A DNA stretch of 64,000 bases from Sanguinoderma infundibulare (GCA_032821775.1 JAVLRN010000005.1:1302001-1366000), one strand, 5' to 3'. Positions 46,280 to 57,524 are shown, numbered from the stretch's first letter. Numbers and translations: made by a program. Notes: generated by a model not told the origin, from the letters alone.

Positions 46280-48322
46280 ATGGCACACAGGCATGTCAAC
46301 GTCGCCGAGGCCTACGCCGTCCTCGGTCTCGAGGAGGTGCGTGCATCTGGCCGTCTGCCCCAGCGCTGAATTGACGGGAATCCCGGTAATCTCGGAACAG
46401 GACGCGACTCTCGAAGTCGTCAAGTCGGCGTACAAGCAGGTGAGACGCGTGTTGCACCGCATACATTGCTCTTTTTGACATATTCTGGTCGCCGTCCTGC
46501 AGCTTGCGCTCAAAACCCACCCGGACAAGAACCCTGGCGATGCGGACGCCACTTCACAATTCCAGAAGGTCAGCCAGGCATATAACACCCTCGTCAAACA
46601 CCTCGATCGCTCGTCTGCCCCATCCCACACCCATACGCACAGTCACTACCATCCATTTGGCTATGACGCTGGGGATTATGATGACGAAGACGATTATTAC
46701 TACGACGAAGACGAGTTCTACGACGACTACGACGACGATTACGAGGAGATGGAATTTTACAGGTGTGCTTCCTAGAACGAGCATTACGGTTTCCAGAAAT
46801 TGACGCAGCAACTGCCAACCAGATTCCTGTTCGAAGAACTTATGAGGGGGCGCGCAAGTCGGTTTGCGCAAGCTCGTAAGTCCGTCCTCTGTCATATCCT
46901 CTCATATTTGTCCTCACAATCATGTTAGAGTACCACCGGCACCACCACCACAGGCCCCCAAGCCCCCCTGAGACTCCCGAGCAATATGCTGCCCGTCTCC
47001 GCAAGCAGGTCGAGGAGCAGGAGAAGGCGGCTGAGCGCCGTGCTCGCGACGAAGCCAACCGCAAGGAAAACCAAGAAAGGGAACGCCAACAAGGTATGTC
47101 AGCGACCCTTCCGCTTTCGCAAACAACGTCTTATCTGGTTGACTGCACTCAGAGCGTCGCGAAGCTGAGCAACGGCAGCGTGCCAAGGCCTCGGCGAAGA
47201 AGGCTTCAGCCGAGGCTTCTCGCAAGAACGCGGAGGAAAAGGCACGGGTACAGCAAGAGCAGTTGCAGACTCTTCGCTCCCAAATCTTCGCTGCCGCGCG
47301 GAAGCAGGATGCTGAGACTGTTAAAAAAGGCATTTGGGAACAGAACGTGGACGCCGCCGGAGGCGAGATCCGCAAGGGCTCTGAGGCTTTCGTGAAGTGC
47401 TTGCCTACGGATCCCAAAGAGACCCTGATGCATATCGCGGCGAAGAACGGCGACCTAGACCTCGTGGAGTGGTTGGACTCGCACAGTAAGTAGTTGTTTG
47501 TCTCTCTGTCGATCGTTGACACCCAAATTGTACTCATCAGGCGCCGACCCCGAGGAACGTAACGGAGAGGACATGACGGCGTTTCATGTGGCCTTGCAGG
47601 GTGGCCGTCTCAAAGTACTCAATCACTTCCTCGAAAATTATCCTCCCAAGGGTGGCGAATACGCCGACATATACCGCTCTGCCAAGTCCAAATCGAACCT
47701 TCGCATCGCCCTCGACACCAAGGAACCGGAGGTCGTTTGGCTAGTGCTCGAGAAGAAGCTCTATACCCAAGAAGAGAAGGACGCAGCTTGGGGGATTGTC
47801 AAGGACAAGAAATTCAAGTCGAGCATCTCACCCACTGACAAATACGTCGAGTTCGTCAACCTCTTTGCGAACTACGGCGGCTACTCCCTCCACGACCCTG
47901 CACCTGAGCCCGAGAGCTCCCCCATCATTGAAACTGCCCCTCTACCTACCGGATCGCCGCAGGTCAATGGTCGGGGACCCCGTCAGCAGAACGGAAAGCC
48001 GCCGCAAAGGGGCCGCCCCCACCCAACTGTTCAAGTAGACGACTCTCGATCGCATACCACCTCGCCTGTGTCCCCTGCATCTGAAAGCCCACAAACACCT
48101 ACGTCAACGAGCTCGCGTGGTTTCCGTGGCCACAACCGTCGCGGCTCCTTCCGTCCGCATCAGCATTTCCATGGGCAGCAGTCGAGTCTATCCTCGTCAA
48201 TTGACCATGGCGCTTCTCACCAAGATGGCATACATGGCCAGCAGCCGTCCATTGGCTATCGTGGCCGTGGTCGTGGTCGAGGTCAGTTCCACGGTCGTGG
48301 TCGTGGAAGGGGTTCCGCTTGA
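46280..48322 (+). CDS. J-domain, ankyrin-like and RG-rich fusion protein
   Basis: Start MAHRHVNVAEAYAVLGLEE opens a J domain split by two introns, with KSAYKQLALKTHPDKNPG (HPD present) and QKVSQAYNTLVKHL. A His-rich patch and an Asp/Tyr/Glu run (46670-46755) follow. Next is a charged coiled coil (RLRKQVEEQEKAAERRARDE). Two ankyrin-like repeats, KETLMHIAAKNGDLDLVEWL and DMTAFHVALQGGRLKVLNHF, come after it. The C-terminal 130 residues are disordered and close with RGRGRGRGQFHGRGRGRGS. That tail suggests RNA or ribosome contact. The stop ends at 48322. The combination resembles fungal J proteins only in part, and I know no characterised homologue. Confidence 0.8.
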
Positions 48323-48834
48323 TGTCCAATAGTAATCCTTGCACTGGTGTCTTGGTCTCTGTCTCTGGACGCACACGTTAGTCAGTCTCCGATTCATGTT
48401 GTCAACTTATGCCCCATCCAATTGCCTCCTCCCCATTTATCTCCACGCGTCCTATGTCTTGTCACTCCCGACTCTGTTCAACTACTCGCCTTTCCCCGTG
48501 CTCATGTTTCACCATGTTTTAACTTCTACATCCGGACCCGCGCTGCATCCTTTGCATGTATAGTTTCCGCATTCACCAGCACTATAGCCCTAGACTGCAT
48601 CACCACGCCTGCATATGATCAGTCCCTGCCCATCTGTGCATTGTTACTACTGGCTGTACCATACGCTCTGAATAGCTTTGCCTGTAGTTATTTTAGGACA
48701 GAACCCCAGCTCTACATAGTCTCTTAATGTCATCTTCAAGATGCTGTCTCCATTCTTGAAACTTGGCCTCCCGTTTGGGAAGAACGGATGCGAGTGAGAG
48801 GCGTGAGTGCCATGTTTACGACACAAACTGAGCA
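48323..48834. other. Convergent intergenic region, no gene seen
   Basis: 512 bp between two 3' ends. T-rich stretches fit 3' UTRs. ORFs here overlap without recognisable content. Confidence 0.4.
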
Positions 48835-50451
48835 CTACAACAACATCCTACCCGCCCACCTCGGCATAGCTACGCACTCCCGCACGCTCTCGATGCCACT
48901 TATCCAGCTGATCAGCCTCTCGAAGCCCAGCCCGAACCCACCATGCGGCGCCCCGCCATACTTCCTCAAGTCCAAATACCACCCATAATCCGTCTTGTCC
49001 AACCCGTGCCTGTCGATCGCCTGCTCGAGCAGCCCCACACGCTCCTCACGAAGCGACCCGCCGACGAGCTCGCCCAGCCCAGGCACGAGCAGGTCAAAGC
49101 ACGCGACGGTCTGCCGACCGCGCGCGCACCCGTCGTTGATGCGCATGTAGAACGGCTTCATGGACGCGGGGTAGTCCGTGACGAAGACGGGCCCGCAGGA
49201 GTATTCGTCTGTGAGCCAGCGCTCGTGCTCGCTCTGCAGGCCGCTGCCCCACTCGGGCGGGAAGACGAACGCGCCGGTCTCGGCGTGGTGCTTGGCGAGG
49301 ACGTCGATCGCGTCGGTGTACGTGAGGCGCGCCCAGGGTTTGGGTTCGTCGGCGTAAGATTGGAGCTCTCCGCGCCGCGCCTGTGCCGTCTCGGGGGAGG
49401 GCTGCTGTTTCCAGAGCGCGTCCATGTCTGGGCTGGTGGCGTGGGCGCGAAGGACGTGTCGGATGGCGTGCTCGACGAGGGTGCAGAGCTCGTCGAGGGA
49501 CGAGGTGAAGGCCCATTCGGCCTCGAGCATCCAGAACTCGGCGAGATGGCGCGAGGTTTGGGAACGCTCGGCGCGGAAGCAGGGGGAGAGGGTGTATACG
49601 CGCGAGACGGCGGCGGCGACGGCCTCGAGGTGGAGCTGGGAGGAGACGGTGAGGTACGCGGGATGGCTGAAGTACTCTGAAGGGCTCGCGTTCGGAGATG
49701 ATGAAGGGTCTGAGGGAGGGGAGGGACTTGAACTTGAAGGCGCGATGCGGAAGGTCTCGCCCGCCCCTTCGCAGTCGTTGGAGGTGATTATGGGTGTGTG
49801 TATGTGTATGAAGCCATTATCCTGCGTAACATGAGTCCTGGGCACTGGCAGGGACAAAGACAGACTTACTCGGAAGTAGTCATGTATAGCTCTAGTTGCC
49901 GAGTCACGGAGCCGTAGCATGGCACCGATTTCTCGCGTTCGCGCGCGGAGATGACAGTAGTCTCGAAGGTACTCGACTGTCAGGGTCTGCTTTTGTATTG
50001 GATACGTCTACGGAGGGTCAGCTTCTTGGTATGCTTACGAGCATGGCCGCGACGTACTTCTGGATCACATTCTCCAAGTACCTCCGCTTCTGCTACCTTG
50101 AGCTCCTTGGCTTGACTCGCACCGCGACTGTCGACCAGCTCTCCGCGTAGTCTTACGCTCGCGCCATTGGTCAGTCTGAAGCATAGCTATGTGAGTATGG
50201 TTTACGGCAGATAAGCTATGGATGAAAATGTACTGTTTTGCGAGGTTCACGTCCGAGAAGACAGCCTGCAACCCCGGCTCGGCGGAACCGTCGGTAATGA
50301 CCGCAAACGCAACTTTCTTCTGTCTCCGGATCGATTTCACCCAGCCGTTGACTTGTATGGCAGCCGCATGCGAAGGTGGAGGCGCGGCGAGGAGCTGTCG
50401 GATGGTATGCGGGAGAGACGAGCCGGTGGACAGAAACCGGCGGATGAGCAT
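48835..50451 (-). CDS. Mitochondrial asparaginyl-tRNA synthetase
   Basis: Class II aminoacyl-tRNA synthetase charging mitochondrial tRNA-Asn (yeast Slm5 type). Start MLIRRFLSTGSSLPHTIRQL resembles a mitochondrial presequence; an in-frame GTG just upstream was not used. The OB-fold anticodon domain has IQVNGWVKSIRRQKKVAFAV. The catalytic domain shows DNGFIHIHTPIITSNDCEGA, motif 2 CFRAERSQTSRHLAEFWMLE, and motif 3 GGFGLGFERLISWISGIESV followed by AMPR. A Ser/Pro-rich insert of about 30 residues follows ETFRIAP, the usual variable position. Three introns in the 5' half. Stop TAG is the complement of 48835-48837. Size near 500 residues fits. Confidence 0.92.
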
Positions 50452-50665
50452 CGTCACCGTCCGCCCGTGTTTGAGAAGCGCCGGCGGGGCGTCATCTTGG
50501 AGCCGTTCCGGGAATGGCAGGTGGTGTATTCGCAGGCGGCCCGCCTGGCCTAACCCAATGCCATTGCCGCGGCCATGATGTCACTGCGGTTGTGGGGTAT
50601 ATAGGGTCATGTCGGTCGACCGAGGTATCTTGTCACCCCTGCAACTCGACATATCACTATCTACC

Positions 50666-51160
50666 ATGACCCTCTTCGGATCCGGCGACAAGAAGCCTGC
50701 GCCGGTCAAGTCTGCCTCATTGGACACCGGATTAGACCAGAAGTCCGTCCCTCCCGTGAAAAAAAGGGACTTGAGCTGGTTGGTTCCTCCGCAAGAAGAG
50801 ATGGTCGATGTAGCTCGCGCTCGTGGAGGCAAAGGTAAGATACCCATTACCCAATTCACAACGAACCGAGATGCTGATTGAAACCCTGGGCTAGCCCGCA
50901 TCGACACTGGTACGTGGCATGCAGTTAAAGGGACTGGTCATCTCACCATTTGACCACGCTTATGGCTTCCACCCTCAGCTGTCGAAAGATGGGAAGCGCG
51001 GATCAACAAACACCAAATCGAGTATACTCCTCCGAGAACGCTCACCGAGATAGCGGAAGAGCGAGCTCTGAGGGGCGCGGTGTTCTCTGGAATGTCCGGA
51101 GTGACTGGGGAAGATATTGGTTTCGCCGAGAGGCACCATCTTGTGCGCCGGAATACGTGA
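50666..51160 (+). CDS. Small protein of unknown function with a 15-nt exon
   Basis: Three exons give about 120 residues. Start MTLFGSGDKKPAPVKSASL leads to KKRDLSWLVPPQEEMVDVAR. Exon 2 (50895-50909) is 15 nt and adds ARIDT. Exon 3 continues VERWEARINKHQIEYTPPRT then LTEIAEERALRGAVFSGMSG and ends HHLVRRNT at TGA 51158-51160. All three junctions keep phase. The regular, charged helical sequence looks conserved, but I do not recognise a family. No signal peptide or membrane span. Confidence 0.6.
50895..50909 (+). other. 15-nt microexon in the small unknown gene
   Basis: CCCGCATCGACACTG lies between introns 50835-50894 (60 nt) and 50910-50978 (69 nt), both with GT and AG ends. It supplies ARIDT and keeps frame (phase 1 on both sides). 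Confidence 0.6.
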
Positions 51161-51457
51161 AGCGTGCCGAAGAAAGAGGAAACTATATGTACCATATTGT
51201 AACACCAGCTATGTTCAGCCAGTTCTCGCGTCGAACGGTAGTCCATTTGAAGGAAAGTTAGCAAGCAGCACTAGTTTTCTCCGACGGAGGCTTAAGGTCG
51301 TTGGCGCCTTTGTAAACAAAGACAAACTCGGACTGGCAAGCGCGCCGAACGATGGTGGGCGGCGTTGGACCGCACACAGTTACACGGCTGCTCCTAAGTA
51401 GAGTCATCTTCCTCAAGCACGCACACTTGCATCTTTTCAACCCCGCTTGCTTTCGAC

Positions 51458-52805
51458 ATGGGTCGTCTTGCTGAGATGCAGAGGAAGCTCCTCGAGGTAC
51501 GTGTACGCGCTGCCTCGTCCGTGGACAATGCTTACATTGTCCCTAGCAAATGATGGGTCCCGAGGCCATGGGTGTTTCCAACGCGAACCTTCATTGGTCT
51601 GACGAGAAAGTCTGCAGGAACTTCCTGTGCGGAACTTGCCCCCACACCCTCTTCACGAATACAGTGAGCTTTCCGTTCCTCTAACGCCCGCCTTCCTTGC
51701 CTGCACCCGCCGACACGCGTCCCATAGAAAATGGACCTTGGCGCATGTCCCAAGTCGCACACCGAACGCCTCAAGACCGAGTTCCTCGCCGCGCGCGAAG
51801 CGAACCCGAGCGACCCCATCTTTGCACGCTTCCAGACCGAGTACGAGTCCAACATCTTCGCGTTCGTGGACGAGTGCGACCGCAGAATCCGTACGGCGCA
51901 CCGGAGGTTGGAGAAGACCCCCGAGGAGAACGCAAAGACGACCAACTTGGTGCGTCCTTTAATTTGCTATTGACCCCCTCTCGCGTATCGCTCGTGGCGC
52001 CGCTGACTCGCCTCGCACGCAGATGAGGGAAATTGCCGAAATCGAGCTGGCCATCCAAGGCGGCACGGAGAAGATCGAGACCCTCGGCGAGCAGGGCCAG
52101 GTGGAGGAGTCCATGCGGGAAATGGCGGCCATCGAGGCGTTGAAGAGCGAGAAGGCGGACAAGGAGGTGCCGTTTTCTTCCACCTTCCACCGGTTTGCAC
52201 GCTGCTGACGAGCGCGCCACAGCGCGAGCTGCAACAACTCACCGACACGTCCGGAGCGTCCGGACACCAAAAGCTTCGTGTCTGCGACGTCTGCGGCGCG
52301 TACCTATCCGTCCTCGACTCCGACCGTCGTCTCGCCGACCACTTCGGTGGCAAGGTGCGTCATATCTTCTCTCGCCGTCTTTCTGTGCGAGTGTCGTAAT
52401 AGACATGCTGACGCTGATCCCTTGCGCGGCGCTGTAGATGCACTTGGGTTACCACGAGCTGCGGAACATGTTGATCAAGTTCAAGGAGGACCGCGACAAG
52501 CGCAAGATGGGTCCTCCCTCCACTACAGCCTCTGGGGCAACGCCGTCAGGCGGTCCTGGGGCAGGGGGACCCCCGGCGCGCGGTGGCGAGCGCGGCGAGT
52601 ACCGCTCGTCGCGAGACGACTACCGCGACCGCGACCGGGGCTACGGCGACCGCGGGTATTCGCGTCACGAGTGAGCGCTGGCGTTGTGTGTTGTGCGCGT
52701 GTGCGACGAGATGGCTGACGATGCGTGTAATGCGTGCTTTTGTGTTGCAGCGACAGGAGGGATAGGCGCGAGCGATCCCGGTCTCCCGGAAGGCGGCGGT
52801 ACTGA
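51458..52805 (+). CDS. LUC7: LUC7-like U1 snRNP splicing factor
   Basis: U1 snRNP-associated protein that helps 5' splice-site choice. Start MGRLAEMQRKLLEQMMGPEA. The first zinc finger (CCCH) is VCRNFLCGTCPHTLF to LGACPKSHTERL. A long helical segment includes EKTPEENAKTTNLMREIAEI. The second finger (C2H2) is LRVCDVCGAYLSVLDSDRRL then ADHFGGKMHLGYHELRNMLI. The C-terminal tail is Gly-rich with RDDYRDRDRGYGDRGY and an RS-like end RRERSRSPGRRRY. Six introns; the last separates the terminal RS-like exon and ends before 52752. Stop TGA 52803-52805. Length is typical. Confidence 0.92.
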
Positions 52806-53071
52806 AGGTGATGATCGCGAATGGATGTGTTACTGTTCTCGTGCGCGGCCGACGCTTGTTCGAGGACCGTGTTTTGGTGTTTGTTATTGCTATCGTTAGT
52901 GTATTGTAATCCTACTTGCCTTGCCTTCTCTACTTCGCTTCGCCTGCATGGCTCGAGGGTACAGTCTGGATGGATAAGTTGCGAAAGTAGATAGAAAGCA
53001 ATGCGACAGCGGTGCGTGTTATAAGGTACAAATTTCCAACGAGTCCAATAGTAATGTCATGTTCCAGATAG

Positions 53072-55570
53072 TCAACTTGCACCCCAACTCTCCCAGTCGA
53101 AGCCTTTCCCGCCGCCAGAGGACTTCCGCCCCTGCTTCTCCGACCCTTTACTCTTAGGCTCACCAGCCACGCCCTTCCCTTTCTCCACCCTCCCAGGTGT
53201 CATTTCGAGGCGTTTGGGGGCGCTAACCGGCGCCGACGCCCGCCGTTGCGCCTTGGGCACATTCGCGTCGTCCGGTCCGCCACTGCAAAGCGGTCGCGGG
53301 GCAGTGACCGTGACGGCCAGCGTGGTCTGCTTCTGCGCCTTCTGGACGGTGCTGGCCAGCAAGAGCCGTTTCCTGTGCTCGGACAGCGGCTTCAGCTTCC
53401 TCGCCGGCTCCGGCCAGGGGGGCACGGGCAGCGACGATATGGGCACCATCTTCGGCTTCTTCTTCGCGGGGCGTGGCCCGTCCTTGGTTCCTTCGACTGC
53501 GGGTGGGGCGGGAGCGGCGGAGGCCGGATGACGTTTGCCGGCGGTCTTGATGGTGTTTTTCTCCGCCGCCTGGGTTGCCGACGTGCCTGCAGGGGGGTTC
53601 GAGGGAGGACGGGGTTTGGGCTGCGAGGCCGTGCGCTTGACGGACGGTTCCGCGGCTGGGACCGGGGTGCTAGTGCTTGAATCAGGCGCGGGCGGTTTGC
53701 CGGCCTGAGCCTTGCGCATGAATGGGTTTGCGCGTCCGGCTGGTGGCTTCAGTGAAGCGGCGGCGGCGGTGGCCTGCTCTTTGGCGGTGGAGGTCGGTCG
53801 CTTCTGGAGGACGTCGAGGTGCATCTTCTGGATCTCAGATAGCGTGTGCATGCGTTTCTGCGCTCGTTGGGCGGGCGCGATGTCTTCGGCGGCGCGTTTG
53901 CGCTTGGACGAAGAGGTGGCGTTCGGCTTCGCAGGGGGTCGTGGCTGAGAAGGCAAAGAGCCCCATGGAGGCGGCGTGCGGGCGAGCATCAGCGGGTCTG
54001 CGGGTTTGGGTAGCGGCGTTGCGGCTGGGGTACGCGGCGGTAGGCCAGCGAAGGTCGGCACGGTGGAGGGGCGTCGTGGAGCGGGATTCCCGTAGAACTT
54101 CGCGGTGCCGTCACGATTGAGGTGTACGCGCTGCTCGTCCTCCGCCGCGTCCATCCACGAGCGGGGGACGTCTGGCTGGGGAAATGGTCGGATGCGGCTG
54201 GGCCTGAGGCCCTCGCCCCAATGGGGGTCGGACAAGTCCCTTGGGCCGGGAGGCTGGTCGTCGTCAGAGTAGTCGCTGATGTCGTCGCTGAGGCTATCCT
54301 CGCCCCCATCGTCGTCCTCGTCCTCCTCCGGGTGCATCTCGTCGGGGTTCTGGAATCCCCAGTCCACCGTGTCTTCGACATAATCATATGGAGGCGACTC
54401 GTAGCGCGGAGGCGAGGGAGGGAGAAAAACGTTCACGCGGCCTTTGGCTATTTGCTGTCCGCGTTCTGGACTCGGCATCACGTCGTGAGGGCTCCACAGG
54501 TTGGCTGCGTGAGCGTGGCGCGCGGGGTTGGCCTTGTGGTGAAGCGAGTCGACGTGGAGAATGTATGGGTTGTGGTTTGAGAAAAGCGTGCTGTGCTCCT
54601 CCGTCAAGGACGACAAGTGCTCGAGAACGCCGGTGAGGTTGGCGGGGTCGTATAAACGCGTGTCAGACGAGGGCCTGAATGGCGAGCTACGGATCAGCGA
54701 GGGATTGCAGACGGTTCCTCGTAAATCTGTGGCGGAATGAACATGAGAATATGTGGCCAGGAGGAAGGAGTACGCACCAACGACACTGAGGAGCGGAAAG
54801 CGGGGGAGGGAGTCGAGCACCCTATTGTCGATGTTGATGCAGTTGGTAAGGTAGAGCACGCGGAGACCCCAAGGGCCGCGTCTTTGAGGGCCTTGATCGG
54901 GATCGTCGTCGTCGTCGTCGTCGTCGGTCCAGGAGAAGGTCTTTACGAGGCGTTGGATGCCCCACCAGCCAAGGGCGGTCTGGCTGGCGTCGAAAGCGGC
55001 AAGGGTGTGGAGTTCGCGAAGGTTGACGACCGTGTCGTCGGTGAGCTGTCTGCACCTGGGCAAAGAAAGAACGGTGATGAGGGAGAAGTGCGATGTGCTG
55101 GGGATGCGCTGAATGAGGGGAAGGTGCGCGTCAGAGAGGGGCAGGCTGTATTGGTGGAACGCGGGCGGAAGGTCTTCGTATATCTGTGCTAATACGACCC
55201 AGAGTCGGGGATCGACTAAGCTGAGGTCGAAGTGGTCGTGGCCGGGAGAGAAGGGGCGGTATGTGGGGATGAGGGCTTGGAGGATGTCGAAGTCAGTGCG
55301 GTCCGAGGGAGGATTGTAGCGCAGTTGTCTAGGTCCGATGGAGTGTACCTGGTCGGGCCATTCGAGAAGGGCGTTGATGGCGAAGTATGTCAAAGGCGGG
55401 ACGTAGGAAAGAGTTTTGTGCGCGTCGTGGTCGGAGTGGTACGGAGGGCGGATTGAGGATGGAGGCGGGGCAAGCTCGTACTTTGTCACATCCACACCAC
55501 CCTCATCGGACGTGAGCGTGGCGTTGGGAGTGAAGAGGACGATGGGCTTGAGGATTGCCATGCCCGCCAT
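53072..55570 (-). CDS. LRR-like and disordered protein of unknown function
   Basis: Start MAGMAILKPIVLFTPNATLT (a second ATG at 55561 is also possible). The N-terminal half is ordered, with leucine-rich repeat-like units: ITVLSLPRCRQLTDDTVVNL, LHTLAAFDASQTALGWWGIQ and LRVLYLTNCINIDNRVLDSL, interrupted by an Asp run. A 51-nt frame-neutral intron (about 54728-54778) joins LLSVV to DLRGTVCNP. The C-terminal 450 residues are Pro/Lys/Ala-rich, acidic in places, ending KGFDWESWGAS. An F-box/LRR-type adaptor is possible, but no F-box was found. Basic clusters (SSKRKRAAED) suggest a nuclear location. Confidence 0.7.
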   Translation of the reverse strand: MAGMAILKPIVLFTPNATLTSDEGGVDVTKYELAPPPSSIRPPYHSDHDAHKTLSYVPPLTYFAINALLEWPDQVHSIGPRQLRYNPPSDRTDFDILQALIPTYRPFSPGHDHFDLSLVDPRLWVVLAQIYEDLPPAFHQYSLPLSDAHLPLIQRIPSTSHFSLITVLSLPRCRQLTDDTVVNLRELHTLAAFDASQTALGWWGIQRLVKTFSWTDDDDDDDDPDQGPQRRGPWGLRVLYLTNCINIDNRVLDSLPRFPLLSVVGAYSFLLATYSHVHSATDLRGTVCNPSLIRSSPFRPSSDTRLYDPANLTGVLEHLSSLTEEHSTLFSNHNPYILHVDSLHHKANPARHAHAANLWSPHDVMPSPERGQQIAKGRVNVFLPPSPPRYESPPYDYVEDTVDWGFQNPDEMHPEEDEDDDGGEDSLSDDISDYSDDDQPPGPRDLSDPHWGEGLRPSRIRPFPQPDVPRSWMDAAEDEQRVHLNRDGTAKFYGNPAPRRPSTVPTFAGLPPRTPAATPLPKPADPLMLARTPPPWGSLPSQPRPPAKPNATSSSKRKRAAEDIAPAQRAQKRMHTLSEIQKMHLDVLQKRPTSTAKEQATAAAASLKPPAGRANPFMRKAQAGKPPAPDSSTSTPVPAAEPSVKRTASQPKPRPPSNPPAGTSATQAAEKNTIKTAGKRHPASAAPAPPAVEGTKDGPRPAKKKPKMVPISSLPVPPWPEPARKLKPLSEHRKRLLLASTVQKAQKQTTLAVTVTAPRPLCSGGPDDANVPKAQRRASAPVSAPKRLEMTPGRVEKGKGVAGEPKSKGSEKQGRKSSGGGKGFDWESWGAS

Positions 55571-55767
55571 CCGTCCACCCGCCCCGCACACGCGACACCC
55601 ACTGTGACCACGCGCCTAAATGCGTGACCGGACGCGTCAACGGCGCTTGTCGCGTCCATCCGTGTCGATCAAGGTCGATCAACATCGGGTCGCCGCCGCA
55701 TCATCCCCAACTTCTGCTACCCGCATCCATCCTGACGTCCCTTCGGATACTGATACTCTGGCTCATT

Positions 55768-56464
55768 ATGCCGATTTCTAAAGGATTTGATGTCCGGGTC
55801 TACTGTGCCGGAAAGCAAATGAAGGAGTACAAGGTAGAAGAAGAACAGGACGAGAAAACGGGAACTCTCACCGTTAGTGCGTGGATCGCAAGCGAGGCTG
55901 GAAAGGTAAGCAGGTTCGGCATCTGTATCATGGTCGGCCCAGCCTGATGCTGGTCACATTTAAGCCATTCACGATATCTTGGAAGGAACTCGTTCCTCAA
56001 ACAAATATGCGAGTCCTCGTCATCGTGGACGGCCATCTCGCCAACGACTGTATGCATGCCAAGGATCATGCTGCAGGAATTTCGCGGGGTGTAGAAACCG
56101 ATGACGGTCGCCTCAGGCGCTTCCGGTTTGATTCCATCAAACTGACTGGTACGTGCTTGTCGGCCTTGTTCTGACGCTGACACTTGAATAACTGTGCACT
56201 GGCATCACAACACTTTGAGCAGACAATGAGACCATTTCCCAGACTGGAGCCCTCAGGGACAATTTGGGCTTAATCTGCGTCACTTTAACTCGAGTAAATC
56301 ATTGGCAGAAGAGCGAATACCAAGAGAAACTGTCGCCTCGCAACGATGAACAACTCCCTGTGCGCGAATCAGGCGCTGACCCCGAAGACGAGCGACTTCT
56401 TTTCCCCCACGTCTACCCTCCCGCAGTCCGGACACACACTCTTCGGTGTTCTCGTCGACGCTGA
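55768..56464 (+). CDS. DUF7918-type protein, N-terminal part (copy A)
   Basis: Start MPISKGFDVRVYCAGKQMKE. Two introns then join ASEAGK to PFTISWKEL and SIKLT to DNETISQTGALRDNLG. The beta-rich fold and the G-F-x-V start match the basidiomycete DUF7918 family as I remember it, and match copy B at 59860. The second intron is in the same phase at the same place as in copy B (ACT-G versus ACA-G). The frame stops at 56462-56464, before the C-terminal half of the domain. That half is found 1.8 kb downstream. Either a short gene or the 5' part of a split gene. Confidence 0.6.
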
Positions 56465-57040
56465 ATGTGAAGTCCGCTGCGCACAAGCGAGCGACTGTCT
56501 CCGCGAGATCCGCGAGAAGCAGGGTTTACACACGTTCCTTTGGACGAAGACAGCTGGAATGTTAACTTCGGTCAGGCGGCAAAGACTCGCAATCAAACCA
56601 CCCTGAAGGCTGTCAAAGACAAGATCGAGTTCGCCCGACAGAGCTACGAGCGCACACGGTTGAAACTTTACATATTTGCTAATGACGCAGACACTCAGGA
56701 GTATCCTCAACTTACAGTGGAAGATTGTCGGAAAATGATCATGTATCATAACCAGGAAGCACCCGGCATGAAGTAGCAGGACATCTCGTGGATTTTGCGC
56801 GATGGAAAGACGTATGGGACGGACTCAGAGTCGGAGGTTGACAAGTATATGCTCGAAGGTGTGTGGAGATGTACTGCACAAACACTCATCTCACCTTTTG
56901 AAACAGCGGTTCGTATCGAGTGGTTCCGGGCAAGCGCACGCTCTCAGAGGTGGCGGGAGGAGAAGCTTCTTCTCGAGGTTGAAATGCGGCGCGCGCCATG
57001 CTGGTATGACTTCCACCACCGGGAATGGATGAAGCGATCA
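56465..57040. other. Unassigned stretch between the DUF7918 part and the BUB3 fragment
   Basis: Two short open frames occur (56540-56776 and part of 56795-57262). The first reads LKAVKDKIEFARQSYERTRL and TVEDCRKMIMYHNQ. Neither matches DUF7918 or BUB3. They may be remnants of another captured gene. Confidence 0.35.
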
Positions 57041-57049
57041 CTGGACAAG

Positions 57050-57524
57050 TCCGGAACCTTGAAGTTTATGACGCGCGCGCTCGCGTGTATGTCGGATGGG
57101 CAAGGTGTGTTCCTCCTCCCTCTTCTACCCCTACCCCCGGTCTGTGCACCAGCCTGCTGCGATTCGGTACTGTGCGGATCGTGCTCATGTGCGCTTACGG
57201 CCGGTGTTTGCAGGCTACGTGACAGCCTCCGTAGAGGGGCGCATCGTGGTGGAGTACTTTGACCCAAGTCCGTAAGCGCAGGAGAAGAAGTACGCCTTCA
57301 AGTGCCATCGACAGACGATCGACGACGTCGGTCACGTATGGCCCGTCAACGCGCTCGCGTTCCATCCCATGTGAGTCTTGTTCTCCCTTCCTTTCCTTTC
57401 ATGCCTTCCCCCTCTTCGACCGCTCTGTTCCTCTGCGCGTGGGCTCCCGGTCCTGACGCTTCATGACACCGAATAGCTACAACATGTTCGCATCCGCGGG
57501 CTCCGATGGCACAGTCTCAATCTG
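57050..57524 (+). pseudogene. BUB3 fragment with retained introns and an in-frame stop
   Basis: Three pieces line up with the C-terminal WD40 part of the spindle-checkpoint protein BUB3: LKFMTRALACMSDGQ, GYVTASVEGRIVVEYFDPSP, then [18 protein letters not shown] plus [10 protein letters not shown] and YNMFASAGSDGTVSIW. Introns 57115-57213 and 57371-57476 sit between them with proper borders. A TAA at 57273-57275 interrupts the frame where the family usually has Glu, and similarity ends abruptly after SIW. No upstream part of BUB3 is present. The retained introns indicate copying at the DNA level. Confidence 0.7.
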
